A stretch of DNA of 64,000 nucleotides from Euwallacea fornicatus (GCF_040115645.1 NC_089558.1:3224001-3288000); one strand, 5' to 3'; positions 46,641 through 60,435 are shown, counted from the first letter of the stretch. Numbers and translations: made by a program. The notes: a model not told the origin generated them from the letters alone.

Positions 46641-48123
46641 AAAAGGTAATTCAATAAGGGATACAACGGTATAGTCAAAAGTAAAATTGGACCTACGCAT
46701 TCCTTAAAAAATAAAATTATTGCATATAAACTAAAGTAAGTCACTATCACATTCAATAAAATTGAAATTCCTACAATAACTACTCAAATTAGGCTCTAGA
46801 AACAATTTGGCAACGATCCGCCCGTTCCTCGAACTCCTCCTTGCAATTCTAATTGTGTTTGATTTCTGAGACGTAAGTCTTCTAAATTTTGTGGTCTATT
46901 TTTGCGAACGGAAATTTTCACGAGACCCCACAAAAAATCGAGGGGCGTAAGATCTGGAAATAGAGGCGGCCATTCTGATGCGCCTCTTCCACCCATTCAT
47001 CCTCCAGAAAAAATATCGTGCAGATACCCTCTCATAGCCATAGCGTAATGTGGCGGTGCACCATCTTGTTGGAAGTAAATATTATTGGCTACTTGTTCCT
47101 CCTTTTCTCCAGGAAAAATTGTAAAGATAGATGGAACTATTTCGTTTTGCAATAAATACAAGTATAATGCGTTGTTTAAATCTCTCTCAATGAAACATCT
47201 ACTGATCGACTTATGACCGAGTAAACCCACTCATACGCTCAGTTTTCGCGGATATTTTGTATGCAGTGTCTTCATCTAATGAGGATCGTCCGTAGAATTT
47301 TGTCGATGAAAAGGTTAATTTAAGCAGAATGTTACTTCGTCTGGAAATAAAATTCTGGAAAAAAATCTATTATCTTGAATACCTTTTTCTTGCATTAATT
47401 CATGACATTCTATCTTGTGATCAAAATTTTCAAGCGTCAACTCTTGGCTAAAAGAAATTTTATATGGATGCAATTTTTCTCGTTTTAAAAGGTTGTCTAC
47501 TGATTTACTAGCTACATCAAATTCATCGGCAAGTTTGCTGATAGACTGTATGGGGTTTTCATCGATAGATAAAATAATGTCTAGTGCTTTATCACCACCG
47601 GCGGCCCTTCGAGTTTTTCCATATTTTAGAGCAGATTTCACGCTTCCAATTTGTTGAATTTTTTTCATTAATCCGATAAACTACAGTTTTATCAATTTAT
47701 CGATCGGGATATTTTTCCTTAAACATGAATCACATCTCCTCTTAAGTTCTTTGCGATCTCTATGCCCAAAAAACGTTTAATTTCAATCTTTTGCTTCTCA
47801 GATAAACTATCCATTTATTTTATTGTCGAACTGTCGCTGATTTCTAGCAACTAAATTCAACGATTAATGAATTCTACGAGAGACAAAATATTTTCTATCG
47901 AAGAAATTGTCTACGTTGAAGACGACATGGGACTTCTGCGTCTCATGGTCATTATCTCACACTCTTTCAAAGTGAAATGAGAATGGATGGTTAGTCTAAG
48001 AGGCGAAGATTACATTTTTTAAAACTTTTTCAGGTGTGGAATTTGTTCTATTCTTTTTAAGGAAACTGTATCTCCCATTTTAGTCCCGGTCATACCGCGG
48101 TATTCCTTATTGAATTACTTTTC
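46641..48123 (-). mobile_element. Transposon with AAGTAATTCAATAAGG termini
   Basis: The left end AAAAGGTAATTCAATAAGGGATAC and the reverse complement of the right end near 48122 (AAAAGTAATTCAATAAGGAATAC) form inverted repeats of about 45-50 bp that also share CGGTATnGnC and AAAATGGGAG-like stretches. It encodes a transposase of the same broad class as the TACAGGG elements but has different termini. Its left end lies within about 10 bp of the neighbouring element's right end. The exact base limits are uncertain. Confidence 0.7.
46797..47814 (-). pseudogene. Mariner-related transposase pseudogene
   Basis: Starts MDSLSEKQKIEIKRF at 47814, followed by an FKEKYPDR block in another frame, then KIQQIGSVKSALKYGKTRR, LADEFDVASKSVDNLLKREK (helix-turn-helix) and LHPYKISFSQELT. 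The first catalytic block is RILFPDEVTFCLN (about 47345-47315), the second FQQDGAPPHYA (about 47080-47050), and the third LTPLDFLWGLVK (about 46950-46915). The C-terminus EEFEERADRCQ is near 46830-46800. All three Asp are present, but at least three frameshifts separate the blocks. Confidence 0.85.
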
Positions 48124-48584
48124 GTTTAAAAATAAAAAATTAGTAGCGCTAGCTGAATAGGAGTAAACATTTGAACGTAAAAAATGGTTTAAATGCCTTT
48201 TTGAAATAAAAGGCATAAAAAAAATAAAATTGTACATATTTAAGTTTTTTTCGTAATATCGGGTTTGTGAAAGCTACGAACGTGTTGCAATACTTTTTGC
48301 AACTGCAGTAGAATCTCCACTGCGCAGCTGTTCTTCAATAATCTGGCTATTTTCCTTGGAGCGATATGGTGCAGTCGCAATGGAACGCACTCCGCACCCT
48401 TACAGAGCCACCCTTAAACCCTCAAATACGTTTAATTTCGATATTCCCCACACCGAGCAATCGGAATGACGCAGACATATACACGTATTCTATTATTGAG
48501 TGGAAAAGTTCCATTTTCCGATCTGCTAAGTATATTCAAAGGCCAATAATGAAAGTGTCGTTCATTACAGGTCTCCAAACACAG

Positions 48585-49139
48585 CTACCGGGGGCTTGGG
48601 GCAGTAGTGTCGCTATTTTTGCCGTTTTTAAATTTGAATCTCAGATTTTTAAGATCGTCAAGAAAATACCGGAAGACATTTTTCCAGCGTGGGACTATTA
48701 CCGCCTGGTGCGAGGAAAAGATATGTAAAGCAAGGAAATGAGTATTAGCGGTTTGCATGACAAAAAGGAAAGGAGGTACAAGCATGCATGAACGATATTC
48801 CTGTTTACTCATCTGAGAAGGTAATTCCAGAAAGCTTTTTGCCTTATAGATTCGCTTTCTGCTATAAATATCACCAACTTTTCCAAAACATAGGGATTTT
48901 CTTGCAAAGTTGTTTACGAGTTTAAAAAAATCAACTGCTCTGGAGTAAACAACTGAATTGCCGATATTACTCAACGTTTTCAAAGAGCAGTGATGAAAAT
49001 GATCGTTAATTATAATAGCATAAGGTATTTTTGTTGGCTTGCAGCACTTCCTATTACGCATGACGGCTGCTCGAGCGACGCCAAGTCTGGGCCCTTGGAT
49101 CACGGGAAAATTCCCCACGTTCGGCTTGGCCTCGCACAA
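48585..49139 (-). CDS. Unrecognised 184-codon open frame
   Basis: The longest open frame not explained by a transposon. It has a hydrophobic stretch around residues 115-140 (MLVPPFLFVMQTAN) and basic patches near the C-terminus (LRFKFKNGK). I recognise no domain. A 120-codon frame on the opposite strand (48366-48728) overlaps it, so at most one can be real and chance is the likeliest explanation for both. Confidence 0.15.
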   Translation of the reverse strand: MCEAKPNVGNFPVIQGPRLGVARAAVMRNRKCCKPTKIPYAIIINDHFHHCSLKTLSNIGNSVVYSRAVDFFKLVNNFARKSLCFGKVGDIYSRKRIYKAKSFLELPSQMSKQEYRSCMLVPPFLFVMQTANTHFLALHIFSSHQAVIVPRWKNVFRYFLDDLKNLRFKFKNGKNSDTTAPSPR

Positions 49140-49189
49140 GCAACTGTCCCTTGTGAAAGATGGTATTTTACGGATTCGTAATGAAACGT

Positions 49190-52100
49190 GTCCTCACAGG
49201 GTCTTCTAAAGAAATATTTTTTCTTCCTTTTTATGTTTACCGAATAGAGTTTTTACTATTGCGACAATTTAGTTGAATATTTAACAAGTGTTGCCTAAAA
49301 ATTGGAAGGTCTGGCACGAAGTTGGCCAAAGAGACAATAACGAAGCGTAGCTGAATTCGGAAATGTGAGAAGTTTGAGAATTTTTCTAAACTTTATTATG
49401 TTACACCTACTCACAATCTCTTAACGTACGACCCACCTTTCTTTGCGATTCTCTTATTCTACCTGTTTTCGTGGACCCGCCTCTGGATTCGAGCCTAACA
49501 CGATTTACCGATTAAAATACTATGACAACATTGTAAAGGCAAAAGATAAGCGAAACTCATTTAAAATTTATAGTTTAAAACATGGTCGTGGCAACGTAAT
49601 TTATCTCGATGGAAACTTCGGCTTAATATGGAGTTACGAATGGAAGTTTTCTCTTTTTGTTTAATTTATGACGGAGTGAACAGTGCTTTGGTACCATGTG
49701 GCGGGAAACGTCGGTTTTCTAGTGAAGCAGCTTGCTGTTTAAGTTATGTTGTAGATTTTCCTGTTGCAAGTAGAAACGTGTCATCAAAACACGGGAACCG
49801 AATAGAAATTCCGTTTATGAAGGGGAATGTAGGAGGAATGCGCAAATTGTGCACCCTGATTGGAATGCTGGCCTGAAATACATAGTAGAAATTCCTTTGT
49901 ATACCTACTCACACTTGACGAGCCATTCTTTGCCTACATCCGAGATAAAAATATTGGGCAGATTGTGACAACATGTAAAACGCTTTCCAAATCGAATGAT
50001 CAAGTTGATAGTATCCAGGGCGTTTGCAGCCAGCATACATTTCCTGAGCGAGTTTTACCATCGTCAGCAAATAACGTCACATGAACGCTCCCTCTTGGAT
50101 CTTCAGTGAGATTCAAATGTCCAAAAAACCAAACTGAAAATTGTCCTTTTTGAGAACACCGGATGAAATCCCAGAAGGAGGAACTGGCTCAGCTAATTTA
50201 GCGCAGACGCTCTGGATGTATTGCTAAAACTTTCCTTAAAGCAGAGGTCCAAAAAGTAAACGAAAGCTTTTCGTATTTGAACCGAAAAGTCAGGCACAAT
50301 TTTCTGCAAGATTTATTTCTTTACACCGGAAAGCTCGTAATGCAGGTCCTCCAAGTTTGCAAGTGTGTTGCTTGGACCTAAAGGCGTCGTTAGGTTCGAT
50401 GATATCGGAAGTTGTGAAAATTTTTCCTGCTTCTTATGTGACTTGTGAAAATTTACAAAAATGAATTTCCAAACATTCTAAATTTCGACTTAAGCATCCA
50501 AAGGCAGTATGGGATCCTTGTCAGTCGATCCGAGTGAAAAACAGCAGCTAAAACATTCAAATTTTTCTCTACTTTGGGAAAATTCTGGAAAATGTTTGAC
50601 CTTTTAGTCCTGATATCTCGGGAATCCTTGGAACATTTGCCGTAGACGAATAACTTAAATTTATGGCTCCTCTGTGATTTATGACCTTTGGTAAATCGCG
50701 TTGTAATATTTATTTTCGAGTTTCTGAAGCACGGGGTCGCCTTAATGCCAATTTTTGTGATATTTGAAATTTAAAAAAATGGAGATGCCCGGACGCACTT
50801 CCAGGGTCTCGGGACCTCAATTAAAGTATATCGGGTCAAAGTCGGAGAGATATCGCTCGATCAGAACCCAGATTAGTACCTTAGAAACTTTGCCTGCTTT
50901 TTGGTAATCTTTAATTTTTCGGTGCCGATATCTCGGAAATCGGCGGAGCAAATGCCTTAAAATCAAAAATACATTTAATTCGGCCTTTATGAGTCATGAG
51001 TCGATTAAGTAATAGAATTTGCCTTTAAAAGCTCAATTAAAATGCTAACTTGGCATCCAAAAGAGCCCGTTTTAACTGGAAACGTTTACAGGTCCGGAAT
51101 TTATTACTGGCCCAATTAGTTCCCCGCATTGTGCCTTCAGAATTGGAACCGGAAACAATACGGCACCTAAATTAAATATTAAACTATTCCTTACGACGTT
51201 GCTTGGATTTCCAATGCAACTAGCTGCAATATACAGGATGTCTAAAATGAAAATGCAAATATTTTGTCAATAGATTCTATTAATAAAATAAGCCGAAGCG
51301 TTTTGCAAGGCGAACCGAGTGGGTTTCAGGGCGGCGGGGAGAGTCGCGGATGCTCGGGGAGTCCCACTAAACAGATTTCCGGTCGAGCAACTAGAAATTT
51401 TTCTTCGGGCCCCACTTTAGCTGGCACTTTATTCACATCAATAACACAATGACACATCGATAACTTGTACACATTTGACATGACAGGGATCAGAAAAACT
51501 GAATAACACAGTTCGGAAAATGGTTTGACCGACCCCTTGGGGCAATTTTCCTGTCAGGTAAATAAATTGGATGGAGAGCGTGTACTTTCTGCCCCGCCGT
51601 AAAAAAATTATTTCGAGGAAATTATGTGCGAACCTTCGCCGGAAAATTTCCCACACGCTCATTGTCCGAACGTTAATAAAAAATAAGTTTATCATCCAGT
51701 GTGTTATGCGCCTTTAGTCTAGCAATTTAAAGCGGAAACGTCAGCAATTTAGTATTATTGCCAATAAAAATGATCTACGATGTGTCCCAGTCAGTTATTG
51801 CTGGAAGGCGGACGCTCCTCTTCCATTTTATTCCTTTCTAATGGACAAAAAAAATGCCCACTTTATTCATAGTTTTTCCAAGGGGGGACCCGTTAGGGTC
51901 TGATGAAATATTTATTATATATCTAAGGGAATCTGCGAAGATGCGATTTTTAAATTCTAAATGTGACCATCAGGAATTCAATTTAATTCATTTTTATCCA
52001 TTGACAAAATATAAAAACTCTTATTTTCCTTCCTCGTTCTTACGATGTTAATATATTTTTCGTCATTATAGGAATTAATTGAATTTAGGATTAAGATTTT

Positions 52101-53010
52101 AGCGGAGGCCTTAGTTTGATCGGTTTTCGGCCTTCGAGGAAAATTCGTTATTTATCTCTTGAAATACCTTAAGGCGTCATTTTCTCGCACGCTTTTTTCA
52201 AAGTTTATGGTTATTATTTTTATTCATATAAAACGTGTTTTTACTGTAAATTCTAGAAGCTCTCATGAAAGCTCCATTAATTTACGTAGGAAAAGCTTTA
52301 AGAAATGAAAAAAATCCCTTCATTCCATCATCCGTGACCCTGTAAGAAACGCACATATTTTCAAGAAGCATAATAAAGTAAGGGCCGACAGAAATTGATT
52401 ACATATATGGGTAAAAGATGAAAATAAACTTCATATTCCTTGAACGTATTTAGAGACTACATAGAACCGAAATTTCACTCACTTGCTGCGCGCTTCTTTC
52501 GTTCCACATGAGTGAATCAAATTCTAGCAAAATACTCAAAATGGTAAAACAGCAAAAGCTTTCATGCTCTTAACACTACTTCGAGATAAATCGAATTTCC
52601 AGTGTCCAGTAGATAATGAAAAAATACGAACTACCAGGTTTTCTCAATTTCCTGTCACAGTATTTTTCCGTCCAACTCGTGCCACTTTGGGCTAATGATA
52701 ATATTTTCTTCTAAGGGTTTCCGACTGTTCGAAGAAACGGGGTGTATTATGAATCGCCCCAAAATAGCAAGCTTAGCGGTTCCATTTTTTCTTTCTTCGC
52801 ATAATATGCATTCAAATTATTTAATCCAAAGCTCTGACAATAATTATAACCTGAAGGTATATTTTTTCCCTCTCAGAATTCAAATAACAACTTTACTCCC
52901 TCTGCGGAGTGAGTGAAGCGGAAAGTTTACCCTCAAGGGAGTGAGGAATTTTTTTGTTTGAGATCGCGTCAGCCGAATATTAATATGTAAATAAAACACA
53001 TCCTGAAATT
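49190..53010. other. No recognisable gene
   Basis: About 3.8 kb without an identified feature. A possible element terminus, TATACAGGATGTCTAAAATG, lies at 51232, with no partner found. A short GC-rich patch at 51290-51420 is unexplained. Confidence 0.5.
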
Positions 53011-53016
53011 GACGAT

Positions 53017-53261
53017 TGTAACACCATAAGGTGATATACGGGGACTAGAATGGGCTTATCGCCCGTTGAAGCGATAAGAGATCTGTTTAGGCCAGGGGCC
53101 TCTTGAGTTCCTGCCTAACAGTAGTGCCTGCCTCACTAGGCACTCCAGGGAGATCCAGATACGCTGGCGGGGTTTTATGCTTGCGTCAAAGGACCAGACG
53201 GGCTACCGGCATGAAATAATAGGGGTCCAAAGGTTCGAGAGGGTACAGAAACTCTGTTACA
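53017..53261. mobile_element. Possible solo LTR
   Basis: Begins TGTAACACCATAAGG and ends ACTCTGTTACA, so the outer 7 bp are a perfect inverted repeat with TG...CA ends, at a plausible LTR length of 245 bp. Flanks are ACGAT and CGAAT, which share only CGA, so a target duplication is not convincing. Confidence 0.4.
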
Positions 53262-53264
53262 CGA

Positions 53265-55915
53265 ATCACACTAAATTTAACCACAGAGTAGTTGCAATAC
53301 AGGGTTGATTAGCGATTAAACTATTAACGATAATGCCCGTGTACAGATTTCTATTGCAACGAGATGCGGTAGAAGTTGGTAAAGTGATTTTTTCCAACTT
53401 GTGAAATCGAGAGAGAAGTTGCTGTTAACGTGATGAGATGAGAAACGGTTCCGATTTTGCTCCAAAAGGGGTGGTGCTCTTTCCCGAAAAATGTAGATCC
53501 CAGAGTCTGGTTCTTTCCCACGATTTCATGGAAAAATCACCACCTTGAAGCTTTCACACCATTGCCTTATCGCTAACACCCTCCGGTTCTTGGGCCACTT
53601 GCGCGGGCTGTTACGAGACATCCCATCCTAATTTACTGCGGCCCTTTATCTATTTTACGATTCGCCCTTCATAAATCAAGATGGAAGTAAACCAGATGAA
53701 TGGTAATTAGCGCGGTACCCATGGTTTGGCACCTAACGGTATGTCGAGGTTGGGGCTCTGTTTTCTATCTATTGTTAGTTATTTCCGAGATGTTAGGGCG
53801 TCGCGTTTGAGCGATCTCTATGTTGGTATTTCTCCAACAAGATCAAAAATAAAAAAATAAAAAATCATATTTATAATTATGGTGTGTGGGACCCATTTTC
53901 GGCCAGCTTTTGCAATTGGAGAAAATGCGGAATTTAGAAAGAAGTATGAATCTATTATTTTTAAAAATGGACCCCGCGATATGGTACGCATTTTCAACTA
54001 AATTTGTCGAGAAAAGCGGCTTCCATTATCGGCTTTGACTTAGGTACGACTCAGCTCGAAAACATGAAAGTTTCGGAAAATTGCAACTTCTTTTTATTAA
54101 TTCATTTTAGGTTACGAAATTTGAGAGAAGTTTCCTTAGTTCAGTACGAGTTGGTTTGTTGGCAGAAACGCGGATCCCGTAATTCCCCGGATTTGCCGTC
54201 TGGAAAACCACTTTAACCCAAAATCGGATCTGGAGTATAGGGACTTACCAAGGGCGAAAGAAAAGTTCTCACCTTCTTAGACTATATTTTAATAATTGGA
54301 TCATATCTGGACTTAAAAGGAATGTGAGGATATCGAACCTAGAGAGTTATCCTGTGAACTCGCAAAACACTCTGAAAACAAGTGGCAAAACCCACAGAAT
54401 TCTTGAAGTAAGTCCGCATGTCTAGCAGGAATTTATTATTTCCTGAATTTCCTTCGTGGATCAATTGCACAAGCAGCCCTTCAATTCCAGAGGGGATTCC
54501 AACAAATACACTCGTTCGTGTAAGGCCTAAATAGCTAGTTGTGATGCCGCTTAACCGAATAGCACCGGCTACCTTGGGAAGTCCCAGAAATGCGCTATCA
54601 ACTAGGACACAACAACGATTTCCTCCAACCCAGTTTGACCACGTCGATATTTTCATAACAACTGTTCAGTTTACGCCAATAAACTGGAAATCAAATTAAA
54701 CTTTTATGCCTATAACATCGATAGTTTTCAGATAGTTTCCTACCGAGAAACTACTAATAAGTTACCCCCTTCGCTTGCATAGTCGGACTAAGTGGTGAAA
54801 TGGCAAGTTTGCCTACAGCAAAGTGACTATGAAAACTCGCAACCAAATTAACTGGAGTTGGTCGTAGAAGATAATTCGATTCAAATATTATTATTTAGCG
54901 CATAATTTCCGAGAGAGGGGAGATTTATGGAAAAGTTGCCGATAGGGATGCGAGGGTTAGTGCACATGTGCGATAGTTACAAAAGCCATAAACCTCGTGA
55001 ATAAAATGTCGATAAAGTTTCTAGAATTAACTCAATTATAAATAAACCGGCACCGGAAGTGTGTTAGCTGGAAATAATTTTAATCTCCGAGTCTCATTTC
55101 ATTTTAGTGTGTTTTTGTAAGGCACCTCAGGGACCACGCCCTGGCCAATTTTCATATTGTCACTTTCCAGCCGGGGTAGATTACGAAGTTTGTATAGCTT
55201 TTCGGGGATAAATTTCCACAATTTTCCGGGCTTTCGACAGATTTCCTGCCCATCTGGCCGCCTTTAATTCTTGCCACGATTGAGTCGACTGTGTAGATGT
55301 TAGATCAAAGGCATCGCGTGCGGCGGAGCGGTTTACGATCAGCGTTGCTGTTTTTGGATAATTATTCACAAAGCTCATGACAATCAGCACACGTCAAACG
55401 AACAGAATTCGTATTGACTACAACACCAATAAATATTTTTCATTACCTCTTCCAGATAAAATGTTATCTGATGTCCCTCATGAAATACCAATTATTATTC
55501 ATTTTTCGGGCCTCCGTGCCAAAACAACTGCTGTTTTATATTAAATAACTCCGATATCAGATATTTTCAAATTATTTCATCACCAGAATAAACAGATCTC
55601 ACGTATGCAACACATGAAAGCCATTTTCATATTAAATGTCCTTTTAAATTTCACGACTGATCCTAATTGAAATTATATGTATAATTTTAGTTGGAAAACT
55701 CTTTGTGTCGGTTCGGATTTATTACTATCTCGTTACCCGCATGTATATACATCGGAAAAGTCTAAGGATATGTTTAATAAATAAATTTATGTTCCTCCAA
55801 AATTAATTAAAAAAATAGCGTTATGCGTTTAACGTTAGAGAGTGTTTAATGTACCACAAACTAAGATTTTGATCATAAACTTTAAAATTATATTGATTTG
55901 TTCACAAGCTGTAAA
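53265..55915. other. No recognisable gene
   Basis: About 2.6 kb; a TACAGGG-like motif near 53298 has no partner. A 105-codon frame at 54339-54656 (minus) is unrecognised. Confidence 0.5.
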
Positions 55916-55924
55916 TATAACTAA

Positions 55925-57496
55925 CAATGCCCTTCTGCCCTTCTTTTAACTTTAAAAATCGTTCTCAGCACCCAAAAAAGACGAAGCCTAACACTATGGC
56001 GTCCACGGTTATTAATTATAGCCCTAATTGCGTTGTTAACACTCAAAATTGCTATGTTGATTTCCCTTCGTGGTGTCCTTTCCATTCTACCAACAATAGC
56101 TCCCGGAATCGAAACGCACAGTGATTGTTAGCCATATGTGACGAAACACTTCTTCGAAGAATGTCTTAGACATGCCTAATTGGACCCAGATCTGGCGATT
56201 GCGCTGGCCATGGCAATGCGGCGATTCCTTCGTTGGTCAACCAGCCCGTTACAGTACGGGCGACATGTGGACGAGCGTTATCATGCATGAGGCGTGTTGA
56301 GCGATATGCAGGGGTTCCTTCCGACGAAGAGTATGAGTTATGATTAAGGATCGGCGATGTACCGAATCGCCTTCAACTGATGAGAGTGACAATCGTGATA
56401 GTAATGATGATAATGATACTTCCCAGCTTCTCCCAGCCCTTAATTACTGGAAACTGATGGTCAGCAGACATAGGCGTACTCTTAGCCGGAGCGCATTTCA
56501 ACCGAGGAATGCCCATTTCGCCAGGCCTGACGGCCAATGGGCAGATTATCCCGTGACCCGAATATTGCCTTCATCCCGAACGGGACGTGATGGCACCCCC
56601 AATTACGACCACCGCCAAAGGTAATGGTGGGGAATTCCGGTACCCAAGAATCACCTCCGATGCACATTTATGAATTGAGTACCTCGCAATTTAGCTCTTA
56701 GCAAAAGTACAAGGGACGAGGAATTTGAACCATAAATTATTTCTAGTGAGTCTAACGGATCGCGACATCTGGAAGGCAACAAATGTAAGATGTGCAGAGG
56801 CGCAACTTGGGGTTTTAACACGATCGATGAAGACATCGAGACTTGGTTCACCAAGGCTTAACAAGGCGAAAGTTTTGGCCAACCGCGTCAGCAAAAGGTC
56901 GGGCTGTAGGGTTGAAAATGGTATCGATGTATTATCGAACTGTCGGAAATCGATTTGGAAAAACGAGGTCGGTTCTGCCGCCAATCCTTATTCCGGCCCA
57001 CACCATTATTGTACCAATTCTATACGAATGGACCTCCTGGACATGTCGTAAATGTTATGTTATAACGCTCTTATTCGATGGGAATCTGAGGTAATTCCAA
57101 ATCTGGATTTGCCAGTGAATAAAACTGTAGCCCAATCAACTCAATTCCAATTTCTATATTCTTGACACCACTCCAACTTAGCGATGGGATTGCCCCTGAA
57201 AGAAGCGGACAGCGCAGTGGTCTTCAATCATGAAGTTCGGTTTCATATAGACGATTTTTGACAGTATTTTGACCTATAGTCATGAGGTGCGCCCATTGTA
57301 AATCTGTAACGTCTCGACTGTACCAATTGCAGATTGCCTTGTGGCAGTTAAAATTAAATAACGATTTTGAGCTGCAGTTAGTCACCATAATCGACTGGCA
57401 ACACTTTGGGAAAGCTACTTCAACTCATCTAAAACCACCTTGAAGAAGTTCTACCGCTCGAACCATCTCTTCCAGACTTGAGCGTTCTCGTCCCAT
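55925..57496 (-). pseudogene. Tc1-like transposase remnant
   Basis: Starts MGRERSSLEEMVRAVELL at 57496. The DNA-binding region includes TATRQ..IGTVETLQIYNG-type residues around 57350-57290 in more than one frame. The first catalytic block reads LFTGKSRFGITS near 57120-57085, so the Asp-Glu of DESRF is lost. The second block is clear (MHDNARPHVART near 56290-56255). The third reads WPAQSPDLGPIRHV followed by a stop near 56210-56165, with the catalytic Glu changed to Arg. C-terminal residues (AIINNRGRH) are at about 56020-55985. The 56340-57060 segment is too degraded to follow continuously and may include an insertion. No inverted repeats were found. Confidence 0.75.
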
Positions 57497-57499
57497 GGT

Positions 57500-60435
57500 A
57501 AAATAGAGCATTTTCAAAACATCTGTTAAATACCAGCTAGAATCGAAAGAATGAAATTGAATCAACTTGATGATTTAGCAGAGTACAAAATTTGAACTTT
57601 TTCATTTTCTCAAGGAAATCGTTCATTCACATTTAGATTTTTTTCAATTAATTGAAATACGTATACAGAGTGAGGTATTGCTGTGATGTGGTGCCGCATG
57701 AACTACAATTGTCATTATTTCTTATCGATTTCACGGATTTAAAAAAATATATCCTTAGACCTATCCGGTATGCGTAAATGCAGATTGAAATCAAAATTCA
57801 ACCGAGCCGAAAAATCTGGTTTTCTTCAAATCGGTTGTAATGTACCTGTAACTTTAGACCAGATCGAGATCGAGAGCCCTTTCCGAAGCAAATTATGATG
57901 TCTCAGGTGCCGATAAAAACCTTCAGGCCCAAAAAGGGGGATCTGGCACGAAAACAGGTGCGATTTGTTGGAATTTGTACTGATTTTAGGGGCATAAACA
58001 ACCATTTTTACGCGTTGAAAGCATTAAAGCGGAGCAATTAGAATGCTTTCGAACACGCACGGAAGTTGCATATCGAAGGTCCAAGTTGCACCTTTACGGA
58101 GAAAGTTGGGAAAAGTTTTAAATTGAAAACGTTTTCAGTTATTTTTGGGTATTTGCATAAATAAGCATATTTTTGAAAAACTGTGCTCCCCTGTGATCGT
58201 TGGTTGGTTAGAAAGGGAAGCAATGTCAATGGAAAGCTTACACTAGGGCTAATAACACATTCTTGATCCCAGTTGCCCCCCATATTTCGGATATGTCAAA
58301 GGAACATTTGTATATAGGGCTGTGGCTTCATGGTCGTGTCCAGAAAATTTCTATCTTCCAGATATGTAACTATATCAAGTGAAATTTTAGTATTTAATAT
58401 ATTAATGGAAAGGTATTTGAGGGTTTAATACTGGGAAATCCAAAATTGCTTCTACCTAAACGCTACGCCCTGAGTTTCTCTAGATTTTCTCGCATGACAT
58501 CGTCGTTTTAGTGCAGTTTTTGAGACTTCTATTAATCCGGATCTGAGAGTTAAGGTCGAGGATGGTCCATTTTTAAAGACATCAATCTGTAAGTCTAAAG
58601 TCGTCTTTCCGTTTGGAACCGTAGAAAATATGAAAAATGCTTAAAGCTTCGCGAGTTCCTCGCAAAGAAATTTCCCATTGTCTGAATACAGCTTATGGCT
58701 CCTCTGAAATCGGCCCTCGTCAGAGGACCACCCCATTTTTTTAACCCCACAAAGCATCTTCCCTCACTGTTATCGATCACTCCCTTTTACCAAGCGCCCT
58801 TCAAACAAAGTATCATAAATTCGCCCATCTTTGTCGCATTCCCTCGGAGACATGAATAGCTGGCGAAACAAAAGGCCACAATAACAAATAAAGGCGCCAA
58901 AATAGGGCCCCCGAACATTACCTGCAACTCAGTCCCGACCTACGTCCGCACATGTTCCAAGTTTGACCCGCATTCTGGATGGGAACGTACTTCTGGGATA
59001 AAGTCTGGAACGGCCGGCTCGACGAGCAGATATGGAATCAGTCGCAAAGCGGCATTTCCGACTGATGTGCCAACAGCCAGGCACCGAAGACGCGGTTCTA
59101 ACGCGACTTGGACAAAGTTTCTTTGGTGCTGTGATGGACAATTTCTAGTGGAGAGAATGTATTATTTTATGGCTGGTGTAGTGCAGAACTGCGAGAATAT
59201 TTTAAGGTAAAATATCAACGTTAAACGTCGTTCTTAATTCAAATAATCATAATGTGTGTATCGTACATTCATGAATTACTAATATGAGCTTTTCCGCCCA
59301 TGAGTTCAGTTCTACGCACCAAACTCCGATATTTTTCTCCAAAATATTTTTTCCGCTCTACCTATGTATTTAGTTGCAATTTCCCGGATTCCAAAGTTCA
59401 ACAACCCCGTGCCCTATATTTGCCTATATTTACCTGGATGTTGCAACTCTTCCCGGTGCATCCCCCTTAAGCTCGCAATATTAACGAGTTTCTTCGGAGC
59501 GTACCGTTCCCGACTTTCCAGAAAGTTTCCTTTGAGGCCGTTTAATGAGGGTTGTTGCATTTTGTTTATTCTGGAAATTCAGGATGCAGAATGTTAACGA
59601 CCTGTTGCGGCGAAGCGCATGCTAAGTTTGCTGCTTGATTGTGTTCTGACTTAGTTCTTCTTTGTTTCGTCTGTACCAACTTTAATTATTCCGATTTGTG
59701 CAAACGTATATATTACTTTTAACGTATGAAAGGGTCGGCGTTACTACGAAATTAATCCCTTTACACAATTTCCTAGCCTTTAAGTCCATTTAAATTCTTT
59801 ACCTTATTCTGCAACAATTGGAAAAATTATGGCTTATGGCATGAAAATCCTGAAAACTCGGTATCTCGGAAGCTTTAGGGGATATGAGGTTGATGTTCGT
59901 ACACAGATACCCTCAAAACAAATCATTTAAGGCGATTTTTTGTTGGTTGATTTACACTTTCCCCAGATATCGACGGTACAACATTGGAAAATGCTCAAGA
60001 AGTGGGTACCTCTTCGTTTTGTGGTGTCAGAAAGTTGGAGAATCGTGTAGAAAAATCTTCGACTTCAAGCTATTCACATGCAGTTTCTCAGTTTAGAAAT
60101 TTTAGAGAGTTTAAGTACTACGTAAATAATTTGGAAAATTTTAATGCAAGGAATTTGTCAAATATTCTACAAATATCCTGAAAATTTGGAAAATTCGTGA
60201 AATTATGAGAATTGTATAGAAAAATTCAGTGGTAATCCTTCAGCGGCAATATTCGAATATTTTGCACTGGGTCTTTCACTCCGATTTAGGTAGAGTTAGT
60301 TCAGGTTAATTTGGATAGATTATTGGCACCTTGCCTGACTCGCTTGGATTAAGATGAATTAATTCTTAGAGGATCTGGATTTGGCACCCTGAATGAACGC
60401 CAGAAAACAGAGCTTTTTTTACATTATTTATTTCA
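57500..60435. other. No recognisable gene; one GC-rich island
   Basis: Apart from the CpG-rich patch listed at 58920-59150, this 2.9 kb shows no coding family, terminal repeat or RNA gene. Confidence 0.5.
58920..59150 (-). other. CpG-rich island, candidate host exon
   Basis: Markedly richer in GC and CpG than anything around it. On the minus strand two overlapping frames stay open for about 60-70 codons, one of them starting at an ATG (59139). The region ends at a good donor-like CAG/GTAATG (about 58918-58923). This could be a coding or 5' exon of a host gene. There is no recognisable domain and no matching acceptor was established, so it is a candidate only. Confidence 0.25.

Noticed and set aside
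48366..48728. 120-codon plus-strand frame overlapping the 184-codon minus-strand frame
   Set aside because: Antisense overlap and lack of any motif; probably not coding.
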